Source of the DNA: Emcibacter sp. | Lineage (GTDB): Bacteria; Pseudomonadota; Alphaproteobacteria; Sphingomonadales; Emcibacteraceae | Length of the DNA: 7,611 bases | Assembly (NCBI GenBank): GCA_027019205.1 | Contig: JALUWZ010000154.1 | Location: 1 to 7,611 of the forward strand | Direction: 5' to 3' | Shown: positions 1 to 6,813 of the stretch, piece after piece | Layout of the letters: each line of letters opens with the position of its first letter | Numbering within the stretch: the first letter of the stretch is position 1 | The notes under the pieces: model-generated | What the model saw: only the letters and a program-made list of their open reading frames with translations | Told to the model about the DNA's origin: nothing | The model's database searches: none | Position numbers and translations under genes: made by a program

Positions 1-791
1 CTCAAGCCGCCCGTCTCCCCCGAAAATTCCGAAGTGAGGCCTTCCCTGAGGCCTGTGGTGCTATTGCTGACAATCACCCCGTCTATATCATTCTTCAAAA
101 TGATTTCGGCAATGTCCCGGCGTTCCCCTTCATCAAGGTCAGGAGCAATTTTTACCAGCAAAGGCGGACGGGTGCTTCCCACGGCCTCCCGACGGACGGC
201 GACCAGCTGCCCGAGCAGATCATCAAGCGCGTCCCGGCCCTGCAACGCCCGCAGCCCCGGGGTATTGGGGGAAGAAATATTAATGGTGAAATAACCGGCA
301 AGGCCGAGCAGACGCCGGAGACAGGTAACATAATCCGCTATCCTGTCCTCACTGTCCTTGTTGGCGCCGATATTGGCCCCGACGATACCGCATTTGCCAA
401 GACCGGCCCGGCGTTTCAGATTTCTCGCATAGACATCAAGGCCCAGATTATTGAATCCCATACGGTTTATAACCGCCTGATCCTCCAGCAGGCGAAACAG
501 GCGGGGTTTCGGGTTTCCCGCCTGCGGTTTCGGGGTAACGGTGCCGGTTTCGACAAAGCCGAACCCCTGGGCAAGCATGGCACAGGCCACCTCGGCATTT
601 TTATCAAACCCGGCGGCAAGTCCGACCGGATTGGCAAAATCCATACCCCACAGCCTGATCGCCAGAACAGAGTCATCTATATGATGGTCAGAAAAAATAA
701 ATCCGCATTTCAGGCCAAATAATGCCAGACCATGCGCCCTCTCCGGCGACAGAGCGAAAAGAAGCGATCTGGCAAAATTATATAACCCCAT
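1..791 (-). CDS. pyrD: Dihydroorotate dehydrogenase (quinone), class 2; 3' end beyond window
   Basis: Catalyses oxidation of dihydroorotate to orotate in de novo pyrimidine synthesis, using FMN and passing electrons to membrane quinones. The 263 visible residues begin MGLYNFARSLLFALSPERAH, matching the N-terminal membrane-associating helices that distinguish class 2 enzymes. Seen next are the FMN-site segment GLAAGFDK (residues 57-64), ETGTVTPKPQ (81-90), INRMGFNN (108-115), NISSPNTPGLR (171-181) with the expected catalytic serine at about residue 174, and LLVKIAPDL (211-219). The usual NTT motif reads NST at 243-245, a conservative change. The stop codon lies left of base 1; the family is usually about 340-360 residues, so roughly a quarter is missing. 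The start at 791 is supported by a GAGGT ribosome-binding site 7 bases upstream. It lies 54 bases after the XRE gene on the same strand and may be co-transcribed. Identification is very secure. Confidence 0.97.
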   Translation of the reverse strand, partial: MGLYNFARSLLFALSPERAHGLALFGLKCGFIFSDHHIDDSVLAIRLWGMDFANPVGLAAGFDKNAEVACAMLAQGFGFVETGTVTPKPQAGNPKPRLFRLLEDQAVINRMGFNNLGLDVYARNLKRRAGLGKCGIVGANIGANKDSEDRIADYVTCLRRLLGLAGYFTINISSPNTPGLRALQGRDALDDLLGQLVAVRREAVGSTRPPLLVKIAPDLDEGERRDIAEIILKNDIDGVIVSNSTTGLREGLTSEFSGETGGL

Positions 792-798
792 TAAAGAG

Positions 799-803
799 AC
801 CTC
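799..803 (-). promoter_or_regulatory. Ribosome-binding site of pyrD
   Basis: On the minus strand the sequence GAGGT stands 7 bases before the ATG at 791. It is the clearest Shine-Dalgarno match in the window; the upstream genes, which rely on overlapping stop/start codons, have weaker ones. It fixes the pyrD start and suggests independent ribosome loading rather than coupling to the XRE gene. Confidence 0.75.
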
Positions 804-820
804 AAATGCACAAAGCAGGC

Positions 821-837
821 TGTCCGGGACCCGGTCA
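821..837. repeat. 17-base near-perfect palindrome in the XRE-pyrD gap
   Basis: The sequence TGTCCGGGACCCGGTCA is symmetrical about base 829, with only the T823/T835 pair mismatched. It lies in the 54-base gap between the XRE stop codon and the pyrD ribosome-binding site. A one-base centre is too tight for a strong RNA hairpin and no T-run follows on the minus strand, so a terminator is unlikely. A dimeric protein-binding site is possible but unproven. The rest of the gap shows nothing else recognisable. Confidence 0.35.
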
Positions 838-845
838 TGTCAGGG

Positions 846-1271
846 TCAGTCATTCTCCATATTAAGAGAAGATTTGCCCAGGGCCTTGACCATCTCAAAC
901 AGCTTCTTGCGAACGGCAGGATCCTTGATCCGGTAATAGGCCCGCACAAGTTCCAGTGTCTCGCGCCGGGACAACTGCCCGACTTCAAAGGACTGTTTGC
1001 CGCTTTCAGACATGCCTGCGGCTTTTCCGGTGACCTCAGGCGGCATATCATCAAAGAAGAAAGATATCGGAACATCCAGAATTTGGGAAAGCTTGTAAAG
1101 GCGGCTTGACCCGATCCGGTTTGCCCCGCGTTCATATTTCTGAATCTGCTGAAAAGTCAAATTCAGAGCCTTGCCAAGTTTATCCTGACTCATCCCTAAT
1201 AATGTTCGGCGCAGACGAACCCGGGAACCAACATGGACATCCACAGGTTCAGGTTTTTTTTGTTTATTCAT
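846..1271 (-). CDS. XRE-family helix-turn-helix transcriptional regulator
   Basis: A 141-residue cytoplasmic DNA-binding protein. Residues about 14-72 form a Cro/C1-type helix-turn-helix: VGSRVRLRR, then GMSQDKLGKAL (first two helices) and LTFQQIQKYERG at 38-49 (turn and recognition helix), closing with LYKLSQILDVPISFFFDD. Residues 73-97 look like a flexible linker. The C-terminal part, SRRETLELVRAYYRIKDPAV (101-120) and onward, is predicted helical and is a recurring feature of alphaproteobacterial relatives. Similar regulators sit just after lnt in many alphaproteobacteria (recalled, not searched), but I know of no established target, so no symbol is given. The start at 1271 has only a weak GGA ribosome-binding site (complement of 1280-1282). 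An 81-base AT-rich gap with a candidate promoter precedes it, and pyrD follows after 54 bases. Autoregulation would be typical of the family but is inferred. Confidence 0.9.
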   Translation of the reverse strand: MNKQKKPEPVDVHVGSRVRLRRTLLGMSQDKLGKALNLTFQQIQKYERGANRIGSSRLYKLSQILDVPISFFFDDMPPEVTGKAAGMSESGKQSFEVGQLSRRETLELVRAYYRIKDPAVRKKLFEMVKALGKSSLNMEND

Positions 1272-1332
1272 TATTTTGTTCCAACTATTTTATTACTTAT
1301 ACAGACTTGAATTAACCGACCCCTTACGACAT

Positions 1333-1361
1333 ATCATACACATAGAATGCGGCTACGGCAA
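1333..1361 (-). promoter_or_regulatory. Candidate sigma-70-like promoter for the XRE regulator (and perhaps pyrD)
   Basis: On the minus strand TTGCCG (1361-1356) is followed after exactly 17 bases by TATGAT (1338-1333). These match the -35 consensus at 4 of 6 positions and the -10 consensus at 5 of 6. The -35 box lies in the last codons of lnt and the -10 box in the AT-rich lnt-XRE gap. Transcription would start near 1326, giving a leader of about 55 bases before the XRE ATG. A second -10-like TATAAG at 1301-1296 has no acceptable -35 at normal spacing. Alphaproteobacterial promoters vary, so this remains a candidate. Confidence 0.45.
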
Positions 1362-1374
1362 TACCGTACGTCGC
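1349..1374. repeat. Small inverted repeat over the lnt stop codon
   Basis: TACGG (1354-1358) and CCGTA (1364-1368) form a perfect 5-base stem around CAATA. Outer arms 1349-1353 and 1370-1374 extend it with a one-base bulge; in the minus-strand transcript one outer pair becomes an A-C mismatch. It covers the lnt TAG stop (1355-1353) and the candidate -35 box. The transcript lacks a U-run after it, so it is not a standard intrinsic terminator; at most it may affect mRNA 3'-end stability or be chance. Confidence 0.3.
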
Positions 1375-2954
1375 CATAAAAAACACCTCTGGAACAAAAT
1401 ATTTAATATAAATATGAATATCACAAAGCCGAAAAATATCCAATCACTATTTCTGGAGTATAATGTAGATATATCTTGTTTTACGGGTAGGCGCGATATG
1501 ATAACGCCCGGCCTGTCAAGGCCGAGACTCTTGATCACCCGCCCCCGGGCATCTATCACCGCCGAGATTCCGGTACCCGCAGAACGGACAATCGGCAGGC
1601 CTTCCTCAATCGCCCGCACCCGGGTCTGCACCAGATGCTGGTAGGGTTCGCTGAAATCTCCGTACCACGCATCATTGGTAATATTGAGCAACCAGTCCGG
1701 CCTGTCATTTTTATCCACCACGGCCCCGGGGAAAATAACCTCATAACAGACCAGAACTCCGACCGGCGGCATGCCCGGCAGATGCAGGGTTCGCTTGCCA
1801 TCCCCCTTGCTGTAGGAAAGCCCGTCAACCAGCATACCAAGCCCGAGAAAGGACAGGGATTTATGTAAAAAACCCGGGGTATATTCGCCGAAAGGGACAA
1901 GATGCTGTTTGTCATAGATATCCCGCACACGGCCCTCTGCATCAATGATTGCAAAGGAATTCCACGCCTTGAGTTCAGGCCGTCGCCTTATGCGCGGAAA
2001 ACCCGTCATCAATACCGCATTTGCGGGCAGCATATCCGCGATCAGATAACGGCGCGACGGCTCACGGTCAAGGAAATAGACCACCGCCGTTTCCGGCCAG
2101 ATAATATGGGTTATGCCTTCCGCCGGGCGGCTTTTGCTCATCTTGAGATATTTGATAAAATTATCAGCCTTTTTTGCCGGGTCCCATTTATCTTTCTGGC
2201 TGATATTGGTCTGGACAATCTTGAGCTTGACATCATCACGGAATTTTGTCGGCCCGGATAATTGCCCGGCGCCGTAAAAAATCATCCCGGCAATAATCAG
2301 CACAGATACGGCAAGAGCGGCCCAGACCGTTTTCGGCTGCCCCCGGCCCGTAATCAGAATATAGGGGACAAGCGCCAGGAATATCGTCAGCAGGCCAAGG
2401 CCATATATGCCCCAGATCGCCGATGACTGAAGCATGATATCGGAAAACCCCCATGTATACCCGGCCAGATTCCACGGAAAACCTGTAAAAAGATGCCCGC
2501 GCAGCCATTCGGCAAGATTCCACAGAATGGTAAAGCACAGCACGATCGGCACCGCATATATGCCCGTATCTTTCCTGTGAAATAATTTCCAGACCAAAGC
2601 TGTCGCCAGAGCCGAATATATCGCCAGCAGAGCCGCGAGACTTGCTACGGCAAGAAAACCAAGCCAGCCCGGATAACGAGTATCAACCGCGAAGGCCGAC
2701 GACAGCCAGATAAAGCCGGTAAAAAACTGGCCAAAACCGAACCACCAGCCCAGAAAAAAGGCCTCGGGAAAACGCTGGCTCCTGAACAGGATCAGCAACA
2801 ACAGCGGATAACTTATTGCCAGCAACGGAAAAAGATAAAAAGGCGCAAATGAAAAAGCCGTCAACCCGCCGGCCAGCAGCAGCAACCCCATCCTGTGGCT
2901 GGCTGGCCGCCGGTCCAGCCAGTCCAGAAATATATCAATGCTCCCTGCCATCAT
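1353..2954 (-). CDS. lnt: Apolipoprotein N-acyltransferase
   Basis: Inner-membrane enzyme that adds the third acyl chain, taken from a phospholipid, to the N-terminal cysteine of apolipoproteins, completing lipoprotein maturation for outer-membrane sorting. The 533 residues are close to the family norm of about 510-540. Residues about 20-230 hold several hydrophobic membrane spans. Residues about 245-490 form the periplasmic nitrilase-like domain with a complete catalytic triad: E288 in WPETA, K349 in YDKQHLVPFGEYTP, and C403 in VLVCYE. The conserved TNDAWYG lies at 426-432 and a last membrane span at about 505-522. The start ATG overlaps the corC stop as ATGA (2951-2954), implying translational coupling. 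A second ATG follows at once (2951), so the true start could be one codon later; no strong ribosome-binding site separates the two. lnt directly after corC/ybeX is a widely conserved order. The gene ends with TAG and an AT-rich tail. Confidence 0.97.
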   Translation of the reverse strand: MMAGSIDIFLDWLDRRPASHRMGLLLLAGGLTAFSFAPFYLFPLLAISYPLLLLILFRSQRFPEAFFLGWWFGFGQFFTGFIWLSSAFAVDTRYPGWLGFLAVASLAALLAIYSALATALVWKLFHRKDTGIYAVPIVLCFTILWNLAEWLRGHLFTGFPWNLAGYTWGFSDIMLQSSAIWGIYGLGLLTIFLALVPYILITGRGQPKTVWAALAVSVLIIAGMIFYGAGQLSGPTKFRDDVKLKIVQTNISQKDKWDPAKKADNFIKYLKMSKSRPAEGITHIIWPETAVVYFLDREPSRRYLIADMLPANAVLMTGFPRIRRRPELKAWNSFAIIDAEGRVRDIYDKQHLVPFGEYTPGFLHKSLSFLGLGMLVDGLSYSKGDGKRTLHLPGMPPVGVLVCYEVIFPGAVVDKNDRPDWLLNITNDAWYGDFSEPYQHLVQTRVRAIEEGLPIVRSAGTGISAVIDARGRVIKSLGLDRPGVIISRLPVKQDISTLYSRNSDWIFFGFVIFIFILNILFQRCFLWRRTVLP

Positions 2955-3901
2955 ATTTTTGATTTTGCCCGCTGGCCGGAGGGCTGTTCCGGGCTTTTCC
3001 CCACCTTGCCTCCCCGCCGGATCAGCACCGTTTTGATGCGCCGGGCGTCGCCATCAACAATTTTATACTGCACACCGTTTTTATCCTCGATCATTTCCCC
3101 GACTTCGGGAATATAACCCGCGATGGTAAATAGCAGCCCGCCCAGCGTATCAACATCGTCATCCTCATCATCCGTCAACAGATCAAGCCCGAGCAGATTT
3201 TCCAGATCCTCAATCGCCAGACGGGCATCAGCGACCAGATCACCGCCGGGCAATTCGCGCAGCAGTTCTTCCTCCGCCTCGTCATGCTCGTCCTCAATAT
3301 CGCCGACAATCTGCTCGACAAGATCCTCGATGGTCAGCAGTCCGTCGGTCCCGCCATATTCATCAACCACAAGGGCCATATGGATATGGGTTGACTGCAT
3401 CTTGGTCAACAGATCAAATAATTTCATCGACGGCGGAACAAACAGGATAGGCCGCTGGATGGAGCGCAGATTTCGCTCCCTGTCATCCGAACCGCCAGAC
3501 ACGATCACCCGAAAGGCATCCTTGATATGGACCATGGCAATGACTTCATCAAGAGTTGCCCGATACACCGGCAGCCGCGAAGTGGTTCCCGCAACAAAGA
3601 CATCCATCACTTCCTGAAATGTTGACGAGGCCTCGACGGCAATGATATCGGTTCTCGGCACCATAATGTCATCGACACGTTTATTTCTGAAAGTGAGGGT
3701 GTTTTTGATAATCGCCCGTTCTTCCTCGCCGAGCGAGGAATCGTCATCCTCCAGTTCGTCAATAACCTCTTCCAGACTTTCCTTGAGCGAATTATCCCCC
3801 CTGTGACCGGAGAATAAATTTTTAAGCCGGTTCAGAAAACCGCCTTCCATCCCCTGCGATACAGGTGCCTGTCCGGCTGGGGGTTTTTCTTCTCTATTCA
3901 T
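2951..3901 (-). CDS. corC: CorC/YbeX-type CBS-domain protein (hemolysin C/TlyC family)
   Basis: A soluble 316-residue protein. After a low-complexity, acidic N-terminus (residues 1-65) come two CBS domains, about 75-135 (beginning RVDDIMVPRTDI, with TTSRLPVY at 106-113) and about 145-200 (with ALVVDEYGG at 176-184 and TIEDLVEQIVGDIEDE at 190-205). The CorC_HlyC domain at about 215-298 follows, including DTLGGLLF (251-258) and GYIPEVGE (262-269). It lacks the DUF21 membrane domain of larger relatives, as expected for the E. coli YbeX form. CBS pairs usually bind adenine nucleotides. The family was first linked to Mg2+/Co2+ efflux with CorA; more recent work ties YbeX to ribosome metabolism, which fits its place after ybeY. 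It starts 35 bases after the ybeY stop with only a weak ribosome-binding site and ends in an ATGA overlap with lnt. Often annotated tlyC or hemolysin; haemolytic activity is unlikely. Confidence 0.93.
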   Translation of the reverse strand: MNREEKPPAGQAPVSQGMEGGFLNRLKNLFSGHRGDNSLKESLEEVIDELEDDDSSLGEEERAIIKNTLTFRNKRVDDIMVPRTDIIAVEASSTFQEVMDVFVAGTTSRLPVYRATLDEVIAMVHIKDAFRVIVSGGSDDRERNLRSIQRPILFVPPSMKLFDLLTKMQSTHIHMALVVDEYGGTDGLLTIEDLVEQIVGDIEDEHDEAEEELLRELPGGDLVADARLAIEDLENLLGLDLLTDDEDDDVDTLGGLLFTIAGYIPEVGEMIEDKNGVQYKIVDGDARRIKTVLIRRGGKVGKSPEQPSGQRAKSKI

Positions 3902-3936
3902 CGTCTTTTAACCATAATATATCCGCAGTGATTGTC

Positions 3937-4491
3937 TCAATCCTGATAGGGGTCGTCAATAGATAGTTTTGCCAACAGCTTCTTTTCCAGGGTTTCCATC
4001 CGGCCTCTCTGCCCCGGCTCAATATGATCATAACCCAGCAGATGCAGCATAGCATGAAGGAACAGATGACAGAAATGATCCGGGAATTTTTTGCCCTGCG
4101 TCCGTGCTTCCCGGTCGATCGTCTCAAAGGCAAAGGCAATATCCCCAAGCAGGACAGGAAATTCCGGAACCATACGGACTTTAATCAGAAGACAGTCGAT
4201 ATCATCCCCGGACAAGGATGGAAAGGATAATACATTGGTCGCCTTGTCCATCTGCCGATACTGCCGGTTCAACTGGCGGATATTGTCATCATCACTAAAC
4301 AGGATGCTCAGTTCCAGTCCGGGCAGACGATTGAAATTCCGTGCCTCCGGGACCATAAGGACAAACTGTTCAAGACAGGCGGCAATATGATCTTCATATT
4401 CAGGGAAGTGATCCTGCCAGAGGGCGGATTGCAGACTTGTCTCAACGTCAATATTATCAAGCATCATTTCAGGCTTTTTCCGCCTTGTCAT
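3937..4491 (-). CDS. ybeY: Endoribonuclease YbeY (rRNA maturation factor)
   Basis: A metal-dependent single-strand endoribonuclease acting in 16S rRNA 3'-end maturation and ribosome quality control. The metal-binding H-x3-H-x5-H signature is complete at H146, H150 and H156 in HAMLHLLGYDH, preceded by the conserved YRQMDKATNVLSFP (78-91) and LLGDIAFAFETI (114-125). The 184-residue length is somewhat above the E. coli protein (about 155), partly from the N-terminus. The chosen ATG at 4491 overlaps phoH by 23 bases and has an AGG 5 bases upstream. Two further in-frame ATGs at 4467 and 4464 begin one base after the phoH stop; starting there would remove 8 or 9 residues (TRRKKPE and following) that do not look conserved, so the start is uncertain. 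Position right after phoH/ybeZ matches the known YbeZ-YbeY physical partnership. Identity is secure. Confidence 0.95.
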   Translation of the reverse strand: MTRRKKPEMMLDNIDVETSLQSALWQDHFPEYEDHIAACLEQFVLMVPEARNFNRLPGLELSILFSDDDNIRQLNRQYRQMDKATNVLSFPSLSGDDIDCLLIKVRMVPEFPVLLGDIAFAFETIDREARTQGKKFPDHFCHLFLHAMLHLLGYDHIEPGQRGRMETLEKKLLAKLSIDDPYQD

Positions 4492-5449
4492 AGGCCCTGA
4501 CTATCTTTGCCACCAGCGGATGACGCACCACATCATCAGCGCTAAACTGAATGATTGAAATATCGTCAATATCCGCCAGTATTTTCATCGCGTGATGCAA
4601 TCCGGACGGGGTACCGTCGGGCAGGTCAACCTGTGACGGGTCGCCGCACACCACCATCCGGCAATTTTCGCCAAAACGGGTCAGGAACATTTTCATCTGC
4701 ATCGGGCTGGTATTCTGCGCCTCGTCGAGAATAACAAAGGCATTGGACAGGGTCCGCCCGCGCATAAAGGCCAGCGGCGCGACCTCTATATCGCCATTTT
4801 CCAGCCGCCGTTCGGTCTGCTCCAGCGAAATCATCTGCTCAAGCGCATCATAAAGCGGCCGCAGATAAGGATCGACCTTCTCCCGCATATCCCCCGGCAA
4901 AAACCCGAGCTTTTCCCCGGCCTCGACCGCCGGACGGGTCAGGACAATCCGCTCCACCCTGCCCTCAAGCAGGAAGGACACCGCCATTGCCACCGCAAGG
5001 AATGTCTTGCCGGTTCCCGCCGGGCCAAGACCAAAGGTCATATCATTTTCCCGCAAGGATTTGATATAACGGGCCTGATTGCGGGACCTTGGGGAAATGA
5101 CGGCGTTGCGGGTCCGGATGATATTTTCCGCACTGGCGATATCCTTGCGCTCGCTGATTTTCTCCTCTGCGGGTCTGTCAAAAAAGTCGGCCATTCTGAT
5201 CGCGCCGTCAACATCCCCGATACTTATGTCCGCCCCCCTGTCCAGCCTGTCATGAAGACTTATGATAATCTGTCGGGCCGTGTCACAGGCCGGTCCGGTC
5301 CCGCTGATTGCCAGGATATTTCCCCTGACCGTAAAACTCGCCCCGGTTTTCTGTTCGATCCGGGCAAGATTGCTATTATGTTCGCCGTAAAGCATCGACA
5401 GACGGCTGTTATCCTCAAATTCAAGGGTTATGGTGCCACTTTTACTCAT
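4469..5449 (-). CDS. ybeZ: PhoH family ATPase (YbeZ)
   Basis: A cytoplasmic P-loop NTPase of the PhoH family, 326 residues, typical of YbeZ/PhoH-like proteins. Residues about 1-75 resemble the small KH-like N-terminal nucleic-acid-binding region. The ATPase core has Walker A GPAGTGKT (142-149), TRPAVEAGEKLGFLPGDM (171-188), Walker B VILDEAQN (239-246), sensor-like CGDPSQVDLP (268-277) and DVVRHPLV (306-313), all intact. YbeZ binds YbeY and is thought to assist RNA handling in ribosome maturation; helicase or RNase-linked activity is family knowledge, not visible here. The start at 5449 overlaps the miaB stop as ATGA, suggesting coupled translation, and its end overlaps the proposed ybeY start. 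The symbol phoH is equally common in alphaproteobacterial annotations; the phosphate-starvation label comes from E. coli PhoH and need not apply. Confidence 0.95.
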   Translation of the reverse strand: MSKSGTITLEFEDNSRLSMLYGEHNSNLARIEQKTGASFTVRGNILAISGTGPACDTARQIIISLHDRLDRGADISIGDVDGAIRMADFFDRPAEEKISERKDIASAENIIRTRNAVISPRSRNQARYIKSLRENDMTFGLGPAGTGKTFLAVAMAVSFLLEGRVERIVLTRPAVEAGEKLGFLPGDMREKVDPYLRPLYDALEQMISLEQTERRLENGDIEVAPLAFMRGRTLSNAFVILDEAQNTSPMQMKMFLTRFGENCRMVVCGDPSQVDLPDGTPSGLHHAMKILADIDDISIIQFSADDVVRHPLVAKIVRAYDKAEKA

Positions 5450-6813
5450 GTGAGACTCAGCTCGCCCTTCAGGCTTCGCGGTCCGGCACTGACGATCTTT
5501 ACCTCAACCATCTGACCGAGATATTTCTGTGCCAGCTCGCGCCCCCCGACATCGACATGAACCGCCTGCATATAGGGGCTTCTGCCGACAAGCTGAGACG
5601 GCTCCCGTCCCTCCCGTTCCAGCAGCACCGTCATGACCCTGCCGACCGCAGCGTCATTGAAGGCGCGTTGTCCACGGTCCAGTTCGGCCTGCAATTCGGC
5701 CAGCCGGGCCGACTTGACATGGCTTTCCACTTGATCCTCCCGTCCCGCCGCCGGGGTGCCGGGACGTTCACTATACATAAAGGAATAGGCCTGGGCATAA
5801 TTGACCTGGCGCACCAGATCCATGGTCTGCTGAAAATCCGCATCGCTTTCGCCGGGAAAGCCGACAATAAAATCGCCGGACAGGGCAATATCGGGACGAA
5901 CAGCGCGAATAGCCTCAATGGTTCTCAGGTAGGAGGCAATGGTATGATGGCGGTTCATCGCCTTGACAATCCGGTCCGAGCCGGACTGTACCGGCAGATG
6001 CAGATAGGGCATACATTGCGCGACCTCGCCATGAACCGCAATCAGCTCGTCGGTCATGTCATGGGGGTGAGAGGTGGTATATCTGATCCTTTTGAAATCT
6101 GTATGCGCTGCCAGATGGCGGATCAGCCGGGCCAGCGACCATTCCTGATCATCCGCATCCCGGCCATGATAGGCATTGACATTCTGGCCAAGCAACGTCA
6201 CCTCAAGCACCCCGGCAGCATTCAGTCTGTCGGCATCCCGCATCACATCCTCGAACGGGCGGGAAAATTCCCCGCCGCGCGTATAGGGCACCACACAATA
6301 GGTACAGAATTTATCACAGCCCTCCTGAACCGTCAAAAAGGCGGACTTGCCGGCGCTGACCGATTTTCGCGACAGGGCGGCAAATTTTTCGCTGACCGCA
6401 AGATCGGTATCCACGAGGCGGGGACGTGCTCCCTGATCAGTGATCTTCCCGGCCTGCCGGGCCATTTCCGGCAAACGGTGATAGCTTTGCGGACCAAAAA
6501 CCATGTCAACAGTCGGGGCGCGACGCTGAATTTCCGCTCCTTCTGCCTGGGCAACACAACCGGCCACCGCAAGCAGGGATTTCTTCTCCCCCGCTTTGCT
6601 GCGCCTGTCCTGCAACAGCCTGAGACGACCAATATCGGAATATACCTTTTCCGCCGCCTTTTCCCGGATATGACAGGTGTTGAGGACCACAAGATCGGCA
6701 TCGTCCGGGGTTTCGGTCACTTCATAGCCCTCATGGGCCATGACATCCACCATACGTTCGGTGTCATAGACATTCATCTGACAGCCATAGGTTTTGATAT
6801 AGAGTTTTTTCAT
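5446..6813 (-). CDS. miaB: tRNA-2-methylthio-N6-dimethylallyladenosine synthase
   Basis: A radical-SAM methylthiotransferase that adds a methylthio group to i6A at position 37 of tRNAs reading UNN codons, improving reading-frame maintenance. The 455 residues match the family. The N-terminal UPF0004 domain carries the auxiliary-cluster cysteines C11 (YGCQMN), C47 (NTCHIR) and C86 (AGCVAQAEG). The radical-SAM motif is C166-x3-C170-x2-C173 (EGCDKFCTYCVVPYTRG). Core segments LLGQNVNAY (207-215), LPVQSGSD (273-280), SGDFIVGFPGE (312-322) and SERPGTPAA (348-356) follow, with a TRAM RNA-binding domain at about 390-455. All cluster ligands are present. The NVNAY and SGSD signatures point to MiaB rather than MtaB or RimO. 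Its ATG overlaps the upstream acyltransferase stop and its stop overlaps the phoH start, both as ATGA. Confidence 0.97.
   Translation of the reverse strand: MKKLYIKTYGCQMNVYDTERMVDVMAHEGYEVTETPDDADLVVLNTCHIREKAAEKVYSDIGRLRLLQDRRSKAGEKKSLLAVAGCVAQAEGAEIQRRAPTVDMVFGPQSYHRLPEMARQAGKITDQGARPRLVDTDLAVSEKFAALSRKSVSAGKSAFLTVQEGCDKFCTYCVVPYTRGGEFSRPFEDVMRDADRLNAAGVLEVTLLGQNVNAYHGRDADDQEWSLARLIRHLAAHTDFKRIRYTTSHPHDMTDELIAVHGEVAQCMPYLHLPVQSGSDRIVKAMNRHHTIASYLRTIEAIRAVRPDIALSGDFIVGFPGESDADFQQTMDLVRQVNYAQAYSFMYSERPGTPAAGREDQVESHVKSARLAELQAELDRGQRAFNDAAVGRVMTVLLEREGREPSQLVGRSPYMQAVHVDVGGRELAQKYLGQMVEVKIVSAGPRSLKGELSLT

Noticed and set aside
467..676. 69-codon minus-strand frame within pyrD
   Set aside because: It lies out of frame inside the well-supported PyrD reading frame, which carries the conserved FMN-binding segments across the same bases.
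791..1135. 114-codon minus-strand frame overlapping the XRE gene and the gap
   Set aside because: It is an alternative frame of the XRE gene, which has a clear helix-turn-helix; the shadow has no recognisable domain.
1349..1374. Intrinsic terminator after lnt
   Set aside because: The hairpin overlaps the lnt stop codon, has a bulge and a mismatch on the transcribed strand, and no U-run follows.
1276..1644. 122-codon plus-strand frame across the lnt-XRE gap
   Set aside because: Most of it is antisense to the lnt 3' end, composition changes abruptly along it and there is no recognisable motif.
3123..3617. 164-codon serine-rich plus-strand frame opposite corC
   Set aside because: The Ser/Arg runs are simply the complement of Asp/Glu codons in CorC (for example around residues 200-250). 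No independent coding evidence.
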